Shown here: in pieces, positions 23,501-33,242 of the stretch | Layout of the letters: the number at the start of each line of letters is the position of its first letter | How positions within the stretch are numbered: position 1 is the stretch's first letter | Assembly: GCA_958450365.1 (NCBI GenBank) | Contig: CAUEEP010000743.1 | Location: 1,178,001 to 1,242,000 of the forward strand | Direction of reading: 5' to 3' | DNA length: 64,000 bases | From: Mesorhabditis belari | Taxonomy: Eukaryota; Nematoda; Chromadorea; Rhabditida; Rhabditidae | Notes under the pieces: generated by a model | The model's database searches: none | What the model saw: the letters and a program-made list of their open reading frames with translations, nothing else | What the model was told of the DNA's origin: nothing | Program-made: the position numbers and the translations under genes

Positions 23501-26500
23501 AGAGTGTTTTTCCTCTCAAGTAATGCGTTTTCTAAAATGCATCTATTTGAGAAAAGTATCGTAGTCAAACAGTTAGTTTACATCCGATTAGTCCGTTTTT
23601 TTTGTATCATTCGATGAGAAATCACAATGCTCAGTTAATAATACAAAAAAAACGGACTGATCGACTGAAAACTAATGGTTTGACTACGATACTTTTCTCA
23701 AATAGATGCATTTTATAAAACGCATTACTCGAGAGGAAAACACTCTAATTTTTAATCGCACAAATCACCTTGCCGCTTATGCTTTTGTAATTTTGTGGTT
23801 CAGACAGTTAGTGGCACACAGTGGACTTATGAGGCCGACACAACGCAAGAAACAAAATGGACCTATGATGCAAAACCTACACAAAAAGTTGAATGGGAAT
23901 ATATTCCGGACACTGATGGAGAAGTCGAATATGATGACGACGAGGCTCGCTTTTTTTTCTATCTATTTTCTTTTTCTGCACTTTTTAAGCTTCAATAGGT
24001 TTACAGCACCAAGGCACTTAAAATATTTGAATAAAAAGAGGTTTCAGTATGAGGATGATCGAGAGAACAGTCGAGTGAAAAGACAAGCCGGAGGAGCACA
24101 AAATAAACGAAGAAAGGGACCACAAAAGCCAGCAAAGGAAACGAAAACTGAAGGGACAGCTGGACAACCACCAAGAGGTTTTTGTTACTTTGAGTTACAA
24201 AATGATATTCTTTCTCAGATCGAGCAAGATTCTCGGACTTGAGGGAAGCTGTGCGTCTCTCGAAAGATTCTAGTGGAGCCGTTGATTACACGGGAATCGT
24301 CAGCCGAGCGACTGTGGTTAGTGTAAACAATGTGAACATTGAAAATTTTAATGGAAATCTCTAATTTAAATCCTTTAGGACTGCAATCAGCTTCGGTGTA
24401 CCCATATCGAGTGTGATATTTTCAATCTTCGTGAAGGTGAATTCGTGCTTGTTGAGGTTTTTGCTCGAGTTTTTACGAGAACCCTCGTTGATGAAAGGAC
24501 ACCTTCTGGAGAAGTAAGCATTTCAGAAAGTTTCATAAAATCACAATTACAATCGAGCAAGATTCTCGGACTTGAGGGAAGCTGTGCGAAAGTATAAAAT
24601 TTTAGGTCTCATCCCTTGGAATTGCTCGCGTCGGCAACACCAAGTTCAACTGGCCGCACAAACCAACATTAGTCACAGCAGTAAGTGCTTCAAATATAGA
24701 AATAGAAGTTAAACAAAAGCAGCAATCATCAAAATTCAGGTGACAACTGATTTAAATGCGGTGGATGAAGAGGGAAGCGGAGCTGGTGTCCCATGGTGGC
24801 TTTATCTCCTCGCCGTTCTCATCGGACTCGTTATTCTCGCTCTTATCATCCTACTCCTGTGGAGGGTTTGTATTAAAGTTAACAATAAAATATTGGGCAT
24901 TGTCTAAGCAAATACTGACTAAGTTTACAACCATAATTATTGGGTTGGGGAGAATGAGTCGGCGCCGAAAATCAAAAAAATGTCGAAAACTTCTAGCAGA
25001 CGTCGTCAAATAATATGCGTTTGATATCAGTAGAATGGTTAACTAATTCTCTACAAAATGACATTTAAAAGAAAATTCAAACAGCGCCTCCGCTCAAGAA
25101 AAAGCCATTTTTTCACAAAAACTACAAACTGTCATCTAGAAAAAACCATTGGTGGGATCTTCCTGCAAATTTGGCAACTTAAGTAATTGAATGTGCTCTA
25201 TCTTTTTTATATAAACACCAAAGAAGGTTTATGTGAAAGAAACTGTTCAAATGATGAGTCGGACTCTTTGCCATTTTAACCAGCTGCGTTTGGAAGTTCA
25301 TAAACTCCACGAAAGAAAAGCTTTGTGGAATCTCTCAAAGGTGATTTTGTAGAGAAATAGTGGATCCTTTTGATGAAACCAAACGTATGTTTAAAGAAGG
25401 CTTTATGTGTGCAAAAAGTCCCTTTAAAGTTGGGCGCCGACTCATTCTCCCCAACCCAATAGAAAAAGAATTTCGAAGGATAGAAGAAAAATCTGTGTCA
25501 ATGACTGGTGTTCTTTGTGCGGCCGGGTAATCACTCGCCATCTGGCAAACCCGTCTTGCATAAGGGGCTCCGCTTTTTGAATCGGCGAGGGGAATGGATC
25601 AGTGAGCGACTGAGTTGACTTCGTTGTTTTCGGCGTCACTATGCTCAAATTTTTCAGTAGTTTCAGGATCAGTTTTTGCCTTAAATTCAGCTATATTTTT
25701 TGTAAAAAATTCAATCCGATCCCTTACTTCAGTCGAACTGTAAAATTAAAAGAAATCAATGTTCCGTTTCCAGTGCGGTTTCTTCAAAAGAAATCGCCCA
25801 CACGCCGAGCAGGCTGAGCGACGCGCAAACGATGACACAACTGGTGGACAGTATGCTGACACAAAAACCAGGTATTAAACCCATATTTCTATACCATTAG
25901 CACATTTTTAACTCTTTTTTTTCAGTCTGTTTAGAAATCCTTTCTAAAACATACTAGATTTACTACTTCTATAGCCGCAAAAGTTTTAGCCTTATCCGGA
26001 ATGGATGGGGGCCACGTAAATGAAAGATTTTTATCTAAATGGTAAAAATAGCTATGTAGAAACCCTTAGAAATTTTGTTTCTGCACACAATGACACAAAT
26101 TCTTTTCTTTTTTCCAGCAACTATTAGAGTCGATGATTTTGCCGGGTAATCGTTTTTGCTCTTGATCTCATAAAGCATCAAACTATCGAAACATTTTCCT
26201 AAAAAAGCTTTATGAGATCATGGATAAAGAGTGATCAATCGCTTTGCTAGATTCCATTTATCGCCAAAAAAATAAAACCAATCGTTTTCAATTAATATCT
26301 CAAATCGAATCTACAATAACCAAGTAAAGATTCAAAGCTATAACTAATTCTCTATCGAAAAAAAAGAACTCTTTCGAAAAGCAATTTACAAAATAGTGGC
26401 ATGAGTTTCGTTTTCTTTCATTTGTTTTTTTACATTTTGCACTTAAAAATAATTACGGAACCATGAAGATTGCGCTGTTGGGTAAAAACGAAAATTGCTC

Positions 26501-27212
26501 CGAATGGAATTGTCATTTACCAGCGCCTCTGGACTGAATATCCTATTCTAGATTGAATACCGTAATCCAGACAATCTAGACTGAATACTTTAATCTAGAC
26601 TGAATACTTTAATCTAGATTGAATACCCTAATCCAGACTAAATACCGTAACCTAGCTATTCTAGCTATTCTAGACTTCGCTTTGTGCGAATCTGTTATCA
26701 AAATGTAGCCATTCAATTGGGCCAGACGATGGTACAAAAAAACTTTTAGAAAAACTCTTGTTTAGTATCAGAAAAATGGCTGCAAAGTGAGAGCACCAAC
26801 ACTACACACCCATACAAAAGACGGTACATGGTTGTTAGTAACGCGATGTACAGTCGGTACTCTCACTTTGCGGCCATTTTTCTTGTACTAAACAAGAGTT
26901 TTTCTAAAAGTTTTTTTGTGCCATCGTGTAGCCCAAATGAAGGGCTACATTTTGATAAAAGACTCGCACAAAGTGAAGGCGCTGGTCAATGGCAATTCCA
27001 TTGGAAACAAAGCTGGTAAAAATGGTAAATCCATTCGGCGCAATTTTCGTTTTCACACAGCAGCACAATCTTCATTGTCTCAAAATTATGTGTCGGTGTT
27101 TCGTCGAAGAGAAATGAGAAATAAGTATTCACTTTTGTTTTTTGAGTTGAAAATTTTCAGATACGCTCCCCAAAGTGACTATAATCCAGACTATCATGGA
27201 CAACGGCTTTAA
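14587..27212 (+). CDS. pat-2: Integrin alpha subunit, PAT-2-like (RGD-type)
   Basis: This is a type I membrane receptor subunit that pairs with a beta integrin to attach muscle and epidermis to matrix. The start ATG at 14587 gives a signal peptide (HIALIAFLPLLVTA) then FNVDTKNAVIHS. FG-GAP propeller repeats follow (GVWYWQG; GDFDGDGIDDVVSG; VTDLNKDGRDDIVMG; GDLNQDGYNDFIVG; DVDSNGIPDLAVGG), with Ca-binding Asp patterns. Thigh and calf regions come next, then an acidic insert, a furin site (SRVKR) and a light chain. The single membrane segment (WWLYLLAVLIGLVILAL) is followed by CGFFKRNRP. The last exon (27161-27212) encodes YAPQSDYNPDYHGQRL and stops at 27210-27212. About 30 exons, roughly 1,200 residues. 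Propeller signatures match the RGD group better than laminin-type INA-1. Three introns appear to use GC donors. Confidence 0.85.
15596..15662 (+). mobile_element. Weak tRNA-like sequence in an integrin intron
   Basis: TATGGCTCATTGGTAGTG resembles an A-box and D-arm, and GAGACGAATCCCAGCG a degenerate B-box. It lies immediately before the NQEP-coding 12-bp repeat. The match is weaker than the other tRNA-like units, so confidence is low. Confidence 0.35.
15706..15846. repeat. 12-bp tandem repeat (AACCAAGAACCG)
   Basis: About 11-12 tandem copies, with one G-to-A change near 15815. Because the unit is a multiple of three, frames stay open on both strands (NQEP and related repeats), but the array lies within an integrin intron and has no coding context. 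Confidence 0.95.
17400..17560 (-). mobile_element. tRNA-derived SINE-like element, family 1, copy c
   Basis: On the minus strand it has a CTTTCTTTCTTTCTTCTTCC leader, CTTGGCAAGTTAAGGTACCG, then TAGCTCAGTGGCTAGAGCC (A-box) and TTGGGTTCAATCCCCTCTCC (B-box). It lies in an integrin intron in antisense orientation. The 3' flank TCTCCGGAAATC is shared with copy a. Confidence 0.65.
18398..18901. mobile_element. Inverted-repeat element, family D, copy 1
   Basis: It starts GGGAGTGGGACAAATGCGAC and ends with the inverted form (GCATTTGTCCCACTCCC). The arms carry TTTGCGCACC and GCCCATTAGCGCACC, and inner arms contain GAGCTTGTGGAA and TTTTGACATA. It lies in an intron of the integrin gene. Copy 2 at 20857-21320 has the reversed internal orientation. 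Confidence 0.85.
19879..19964. repeat. Near-perfect hairpin in an integrin intron
   Basis: About 40 bp of left arm (starting near TATATGTTGTAGCTGTTTAC) is followed almost at once by its complement (ending CGGCTACGACATATAG). The loop is only a few bases. It is a foldback relic rather than a typical microRNA precursor, because the loop is too tight. Confidence 0.7.
20857..21320. mobile_element. Inverted-repeat element, family D, copy 2
   Basis: The termini are the same as the copy at 18398-18901 (GGGAGTGGGACAAATGC and complement). The interior is reversed: the segment with CTCCGTCCGTTTGTTTCC is now inverted. It begins close after the donor of the exon encoding LNIANNCGKDG. The right arm has a deletion of the ATGGGCAAGGTGC stretch. 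Confidence 0.85.
21780..22212 (-). pseudogene. Mariner-like transposase N-terminal fragment
   Basis: Minus-strand frame with MKPTREEIHALLLQRFSR, then AAKAAREINQFYGN, then AQEWFHRFKTSNTRIKPKRG. This matches the HTH region that opens mariner and SETMAR-type transposases: a DNA-binding helix-turn-helix ending in the conserved WF(K/R)(K/R)F and the GSGRP-like linker. A stop codon interrupts the frame at 21850-21852, right after GSG. No catalytic DD(D/E) part is visible. It is antisense in an integrin intron. Confidence 0.7.
22332..22410 (-). mobile_element. tRNA-like sequence in an integrin intron
   Basis: On the minus strand it reads ATGGTGCAGTCAGGAGCGCG (A-box region) and GATCCGGGTTCAGCCCACTT (B-box region). 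The middle, ACAGCACACACGATC, could be the remains of an anticodon arm. The A-box is imperfect. It is likely a SINE or tRNA pseudogene. Confidence 0.45.
23500..23747. mobile_element. Inverted-repeat element, family B, copy 2
   Basis: Arms of about 105 bp: TAGAGTGTTTTTCCTCTCAA, then GTAATGCG and GTATCGTAGTCAAAC, with the complement on the right ending GAGAGGAAAACACTCTA. About 248 bp, in an integrin intron between the acidic-tail exons. Confidence 0.85.
24552..24588 (+). pseudogene. 37-bp copy of an integrin exon start
   Basis: Positions 24552-24588 are identical to 24219-24255, which is the first 37 nt of the exon encoding DRARFSDLREAVR. The copy lies in the next-but-one intron. It begins exactly at the first exon base but lacks the acceptor AG. 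Confidence 0.9.
24938..25461. mobile_element. Inverted-repeat element (family H), possible decayed mariner
   Basis: The ends ATTGGGTTGGGGAGAATGAG and the complement ending CCAACCCAAT define about 28-bp terminal repeats ending in GGCGCC. The interior has a short plus-strand stretch reading TLCHFNQLRLEVHKLHERK, reminiscent of the region before the third catalytic acid in mariner transposases, but the match is weak. It lies in the integrin intron before the cytoplasmic-tail exon. Confidence 0.6.
26455..27085. mobile_element. Large imperfect inverted repeat in the last integrin intron
   Basis: Outer arms: ATTGCGCTGTTGGGTAAAAA near 26470 against the complement near 27040-27075. Inner arms: ACTTTTAGAAAAACTCTTGT and the complement near 26900, plus CAAAATGTAGCC facing GGGCTACATTTTG. 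The spacer is short and the left arm also holds four or more copies of TCTAGATTGAATAC. About 630 bp, no coding capacity. Confidence 0.7.
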
Positions 27213-27568
27213 GAGTTCGACAAGTCTTTTTTTTCAGATCAAAAAAACCAGATCAAAGTATTCAATTTTTTTTTTGATTTCTTTGATGCTTATTTCTTTT
27301 TGTTTCTTTTTGATGATGATCATTTGTGCCCTATTTCAGTGTCATACCGCCTCATCATCTTTTTTTCATCAATTGCTCAGCTTTTTTACTTACTTTAAAG
27401 CGCAACTTACTTTAAATACTGTAAAACATCTCTCACAATTGTAGAGAAAAAGATATTCAGCTTTCGAGACTGAATAGTTTCAAAGCTTTTAAACTCAAAA
27501 ATATTCAGTTTATCAGCTGAGTGTTTTCTACTGACAAGAGACTGCTTTACAGTACATTTAAAGCCAAC

Positions 27569-27790
27569 TACCGTATTTTCTCTAATAGTAGTGCACCCTG
27601 AGCGCCGCCTAAATTCCTCGAAATCTCGAGAGCCGCTTATCAGAACCTATCGATGTGGGATCGGAAAATGTAGCTGACGATGCGATCTTGTGGGGGATTT
27701 GAGTGTTGAGCTTCTGCAAAAGCTTGGAAACCGTAAAATAGTCACCAACTCGGCTCGCCGGGGTGCACTACTATTAGAGAAAATACGGTA
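27569..27790 (-). mobile_element. MITE family A, copy 3
   Basis: It starts TACCGTATTTTCTCTAAT and ends ATTAGAGAAAATACGGTA, 222 bp. The interior has the same orientation as copy 2. A 15-bp word, ATTTAAAGCCAACTA, stands both just before the left end and about 18 bp after the right end. Confidence 0.9.
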
Positions 27791-28327
27791 ATCTCCTATT
27801 TGAGTATTTAAAGCCAACTATACCTTTTTGATCGTTCTTTTAAAACTTTTCAATTCCCCAAACAATAGTAAAGTTTAAAAAGAATCGAAAATTTCTTTGA
27901 AAAATAATCTTTGATCTTGAGTATCTTTTATCTAATCCCTTTCTCTTTTCTTCTTTTTTTTTATGGCCTTTCCCCGTCTGGATTTTTGTTGCCACTGTGC
28001 ATTGCCATTGCTCCCAATTGCGGGTATTCGACTAGACTTTAATTTGAAAAAAAAAACGAAACAAATACAAAAAGAAACAGTTTAAATTTTCTTCTTCAAT
28101 CACTGCCGATCATTATCCCCAAGTTGTCATATGTTTTTGTCACAAATCTAGCCTCGTTTTGTGATTTGTTTTTTGTTACTAGCCCCTCTAAGCAAGTGCC
28201 TTTTTGACGTTTTTTCGATGATAAACCTATTTTTATAAAGTTACACAGAATATACGATATCGAATTAAGGGCTGTCTGTCTTTCCGTCCGTCCATGTGTA
28301 CGAAAATTTGTCAAGGTGTGGAGAAGC

Positions 28328-28400
28328 AGGTGTGGTCGAGGGAATAGCGCAACGGTCTCTGGATATGGTCAGTAGTTTGGGTTCAGATCCAGATCGCTTT
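28328..28400 (+). mobile_element. tRNA-like sequence, intergenic
   Basis: GTGGTCGAGGGAATAGCGCA (A-box region) is followed by TTTGGGTTCAGATCCAGATC (B-box region). Spacing is right for a tRNA-derived unit. The cloverleaf is incomplete and CTTTCTGCTTTC repeats follow the 3' end. Confidence 0.45.
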
Positions 28401-28994
28401 CTGCTTTCGCTTTCTGCTTTCTGCTTTTTTAATCTCAAATATGCAAATTTCTGAAAATGGAAAAACCGACTAGAGTTTTAGAAAAAATGGGGGAAAGAAG
28501 AGCTTTCGTATGCAAATTTTATCAAAGCAGCCGCGTAAAGGATGCCGAGCGCAGTTGGTACAATATGTTTTTGACACAGTTGACATTCTAAAAGAGGTTT
28601 TGAGAAGTCTAGACTCTTTGTTTTTCTCTCTCAAGTTCTCTTAAGGATTAGCTTTAAGATTGCCAAATTTTGAGTTGTTTTTGATCAGTTTCATCGTTTG
28701 TTCTCTAGAGTTGATGAAGATGAAAGATGAAAATGAAAAGTTCCAAAGATGAAAATGATTTATTGCTTTCTTAGCCATCTATGTACAAACTGAAAAGCAA
28801 ATGAGGGAAATGAAAGGAAAAAAAAGAGGGAATTCATATAATGAATACACTTTCCAAGAACCATTTTCCCATACAGTAACGGGAAAAAAAAGTTTGTTCA
28901 AATTTTGGAAAGGAGAACAATTGCACAGAAATGACCAGGTCACCGAAAGAGAAAGAATTTCTATGGGAAGATGGGCAAAAGCGGGAGTAGATTG

Positions 28995-29290
28995 ATCAAA
29001 TTAAATAGATCAAATTAAATAGATCAAATTAAATAGATCAAATTAAATAGATCAAATTAAATTGATCAAATTAAATTGATCAAATTAAATTGATCAAATT
29101 AAATAGATCAAATTAAATAGATCAAATTAAATAGATCAAATTAAATTGATCAAATCAAATCGATCAAATCAAATCGATCAAATTAAATAGATCAAATTAA
29201 ATAGATCAAATTAAATTGATCAAATTAAATTGATCAAATTAAATTGATCAAATTAAATTGATCAAATCAAATCGATCAAATCAAATAGAT
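28995..29290. repeat. 14-bp tandem array (GATCAAATTAAATW)
   Basis: About 21 head-to-tail copies of GATCAAATTAAATA or GATCAAATTAAATT, with a few GATCAAATCAAATC variants. There are no unique spacers, so it is not CRISPR-like. Confidence 0.95.
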
Positions 29291-29468
29291 TTCAATCAAT
29301 CTTTTAATTCATTGATCTAATTGATTCAAATACTATTGTGCCAAAGCAAAAGTCGGTATCTACAGTTGAGCTTTTATGCATAGTGACTAGCAAAAAGAGG
29401 AAAAGTGAAGCGAATCTAGGAAAACGATTTTCATGATGTTCGTGATTTGGTGACAACGGTGAGTGCAA

Positions 29469-32400
29469 TTAGGAAGTTTTTTTCCATGACGACGCGAACT
29501 CGGCATAGTATTCGCTTTTCCCGAACATGGTTTCGTTGGCGGCGATACGCCGTTGAATGAACTGAAAGTGAAATTTGTAGCTTATCGAAGTTAAATATTG
29601 AAATTTAATTCTAACTAAGGCTTTAAATACGAAAATTTAAATACTCTAACTAAGGCTTTCAATTTAACTAACTAAGGCTTTAAATACTCTAACTAAGGCT
29701 TTAAATGTAACTCTAACTAATTAGCTAATTTGTAGTTAAAACTTATTAAAGTAAAGATATCAAAATTTGAAGTGAAAAAAGTTTTTGCTTACTTCTTCAC
29801 CGACGACTTTTCGATCATACACTTGGCCAATAGTAGCACCCAAGTCGATAAGGATCTGAAAGTTGGATTTGATGTTTTCAGATTGTAAGACTTTAGTTTT
29901 TAAACCCTTTCCCTTACCTTTCCGGCATTGAAGCAATAGTTGAACTCGGAGGTGCGATAGTCTGATGGGAAAGTGTGGTGGTAGTTGTGGCCGCCTTCTC
30001 CATAAGTCACCATTGCCATCTAAAGCTTTTTTTTCTTAGTAGTATAGAAAATCATTTCTTGAATAGTGATAGGAAAAAGAATATGAAGAAAATGTTAGAT
30101 TTATCTAAGTGATAAGAAACATTCCTTAGATCGATCGAAAATTCATTTACCAAAGGGCTATCGGTGGCTCGGATGCGTCCATCGTATGGCTTGTCACCAT
30201 GGCTGTGAGCCAAAGAGTTGATGGTCCAAGTCTCGTGAAGTGAAAGAACATATCTATAAGAGAAGAATTCGATATGAATTAAAGATCTAAATTCTTCACC
30301 TAGCTAGAACAACAAAATAAGCGACGGATGGATCCTCTCCCCAGAAGTAGACGGGAATGGCGGTTGGGAGGAGAATGCATAAGAGAATCCAAAGCGGGAA
30401 ATAGAATCTAGAAAGTGAAATGAGGTTTTGAGGAAGAAATTGAGAAATGAAAATATTTCAGATTATTTTGTATAACAAACTTTTTCTGAAAGACGATCAC
30501 AGGATCTGAAAGGAGATCAGACATATCAATTTGGCGTCCCTTCTCGATGACAGCTTTGTCTTTACGTTGCAAGAGCCAGCCAATGTGAGCAAAGAAAAGG
30601 CCACTAAATAAAAAAATTTTTTAAGAACCTTTTAAAGTTTAGCAAAAGCTTAGAAGATTTTGTATTCATCAGGAATGATTCTAATTAGAGTGTGTTCCTC
30701 GCGAGTAAGTAATTACTCGATTAATCGACGTTTTTCGTCGATTAACTACGAGTAATCCTCTTTACACGTCGAGTAAATTGAATATCTTAACTTCTGAAGG
30801 GAATTTGCCATCAAATCAGTTAAATGGTTGAATATCTTTAAAAAGAGTCGTGTGTAAGTGGTCGATCGTCATTTTTTGCGCCAATTTTTGCAATAATTTT
30901 CGCTAAAAGTACGGTAATTTTTCCTAAGCGTGCTTTTTTAAAAAAATGCATTACTCGTGAGGAACTGGGGTTTACTGGGGAACCAAGAATTACCGCAACA
31001 ACGTCGTATTATGTTATGAGCCTCATTTCAGTCAGAACACACTCTAATTCTAATGTTCTTTTACACGAACCGAGAAGCATTATGCGGATCTGCATCGGTG
31101 TCGGTCCATTTGTGATGGCAGCGGTGATCACGAACCCATTCGTAGAGCGAATTCTAAAAAACTTTTTAAAAGATTTTATTAATTCTCATTATTTATTATT
31201 ATAAGTATTATTTCTTTTTTTTTTTTGCACGTCATAGGAATGCGGCGAGTTTCATCTTCAAATTTCTTTGGTTCTCCGACGTGGGGGTTTTTTCTTTATC
31301 ACTAGAGTGCTAATGCTTGTCATTCGATTGTTCCGGCAATTTACGACTCTAGCTTTATGGCTGTTTTACGAGGGACTCGTACGAGTCGCTAGAAAGGAAA
31401 AAAAAGGGAAAAAAACGTTTCTTCGAAATGCCGCGTGTTTCGCCTCCACGGATTTAAACATAAAAAGAATCATTCTGATTTTAAAAGTCGAAAGTGGAAA
31501 ATGTGAATTCTAAGTCTTATATTATTTTTCAATCAGGCAAATGGTGAATGAAATTCTCGGCCAATTTGTTTAAAAGGTATGAAAAGTGAAGGTAGTAATC
31601 GAAATTTAAAGCCAATTGAAAATGATTTTAAACGTGGCAATTGCTGGCTGATGCAATTGTGTCACATTAGAGTTAATATTTAAACTAAGCTCTTTTAGCC
31701 AAAAACACTTTATTCATCTACATTATATGAAAATCTGTCATACATAAGAGATTTTCAATTCCCTTTTTTTCTTTAAAGAAGTGTCCCGTTTTTCTAAGGA
31801 AATCAATAAAGATCAATAAAGTTTATGGTTTAAATTTTTAGCTATCCTAAGATAGATAAATTTGTAGCTATCCTAAGATAGCTAAATTTGTAGCTATCCT
31901 AAGATAGCTAAATTTGTAGCTATCCTAAGATAGCTAAATTTGTAGCTATCCTAAGATAGCTAAATTTGTAGCTATCCTAAGATAGATAAATTTGTAGCTA
32001 TCCTAATAGTAGAATCATTCCTAAGATAGCTAAATTTGTAGCTATCCTTTGTAGCTATCCTAATAGTGTTTATTCTAAATTTGTACCTATCCTAAGATAG
32101 CTAAATTTTTAGCTATCCTAATAGTGTTTATTCTGTACCACGATGTCAATAGAAAGTTTTAATTTGATGACGATGGTGGCTCAGAAATTTCAGTCATGAA
32201 ATCGGACAAAATATGTAAAATTTACCCGCTCAAAATACTCATTTTGGTACCACAATAACCACCAGAAGCCACTAGAAAATTCTGAGAAAAACTGGTTGAA
32301 CTGACTTTTTCTTTGAAAAACCCTGTAGAATCAATTTTGAGAAATTTGGTAGCGTTAAATTAAATTAAAGTATTTTTACAAAAGCTTAGCTGGAGTTATT

Positions 32401-33242
32401 TTTATTACAAAAAAAAGCTTAAACTCTAGTTTTCCTAGAGATTTTCTAGAATTCATTTGAGATTTCTGGTGATAAAGACTACGAAACCCGGCACGTGGTA
32501 ATCAAAAATTTTATGACCTATTGTTGCGATTTTCAAAAGATTTTACATTATTTTAAATCCCAGAAATCTTTACCTGTCCAGCAGCAGTTTGGAACAACAT
32601 GAGCATCACTCGGAAAGGAGTCTCAGCCTTGAACGAGCGGTGGGACCTGAAGAGGTTCATTTGTCATTGCATTGCATTGCAAAATGTTTATGTAAATGGG
32701 AAGATCAAGAGGATCAAGAAATTACCAGAGGCGATGGGCTCCAGTGGTGATCCCGAGAATCCCCATTGTCCAACACACTTGCGCTGTAAAAACGAAAATA
32801 TATAATTTCTTGTTTTCAATTTCGAACCTAAGGCGAGCGTGTACCACTTGGCGTTGACGACGGCGTGGTACAGACCGACGAGGGCCATTGAGTGCATTAT
32901 GCCGAAAAGAAGAACATTCCGAGCAACCCAACGTGGGGCACGACGACGCTAAAGAGATCAGCATCACATTTGTAATTGAAAATATCAGATAATTTGGTAA
33001 TGAGCTTAGTTGCTAATGCGCTTAGTTTGTAATGAGCTTAGTTTGTAATGAGCTTAGTTGGTAATGAGCTTAGTTTAAAGGATTTTAGAAAATTTGGCTT
33101 AAACTCACGAATCCGGCTTGAAACTCGAGTCGGCGACTCTCCTCGAATTCTCGATCACAAAAGTCGATGTCATCAACGCAAACAAACTCTCCAGCAGCCA
33201 ATTGAGGCTCTTGTTCGACCACTTCGTTTGATTTACACATTT
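29469..33242 (-). CDS. Stearoyl-CoA (delta-9) fatty acid desaturase, FAT-5/6/7 type
   Basis: An endoplasmic-reticulum membrane di-iron enzyme that puts a double bond at carbon 9 of palmitoyl- or stearoyl-CoA, using electrons from cytochrome b5. The start ATG is the complement of 33240-33242 (MCKSNEVVEQEPQLAAG). All three histidine boxes are present: HRLWSH, split by an intron between 32727 and 32660; HRCHH (RDHRCHHKWTDTD) near 31060-31148; and HNYHH (EGGHNYHHTFPSDYR) near 29935-30018. Hydrophobic hairpins include NVLLFGIMHSMALVGLYHAV and PLWILLCILLPTAIPVYF. The stop TAA is the complement of 29469-29471. About 11 exons and 350 residues, normal for the family. Which of the three C. elegans paralogues it matches cannot be settled here. 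Introns hold a family B element and a 26-bp tandem repeat. Confidence 0.9.
30686..31046. mobile_element. Inverted-repeat element, family B, copy 3
   Basis: The left end is TAGAGTGTGTTCCTCGCGAG. The right arm GCATTACTCGTGAGGAAC is separated from the terminal GAACACACTCTA by about 68 bp of extra sequence. The inner palindrome CGATTAATCGACG and its complement is visible near 30718-30745. It lies in a desaturase intron. Confidence 0.75.
31835..32125. repeat. 26-bp tandem repeat with internal dyad
   Basis: About nine copies of a unit made of TAGCTATCCTAAGATAGCTA and AATTTG, degenerating toward 32125. Each unit is itself a small palindrome (TAGCTATC facing GATAGCTA). It lies in a desaturase intron. 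Confidence 0.9.

Larger units (their letters stand above)
27213..29468. other. Intergenic region between integrin and desaturase genes
   Basis: It contains a family A element (27569-27790), a tRNA-like element (28328-28400) and a long 14-bp tandem array (28995-29290). The two flanking genes are convergent, so both 3' ends lie here. No gene is recognised. Confidence 0.6.

Noticed and set aside
25335..25648. Two minus-strand frames of about 68 codons in an integrin intron
   Set aside because: They overlap the end of an inverted-repeat element and show no similarity I recognise.
28995..29290. Regular repeats that could be mistaken for a CRISPR array
   Set aside because: Units are directly abutting with no unique spacers, and the host is a eukaryote.
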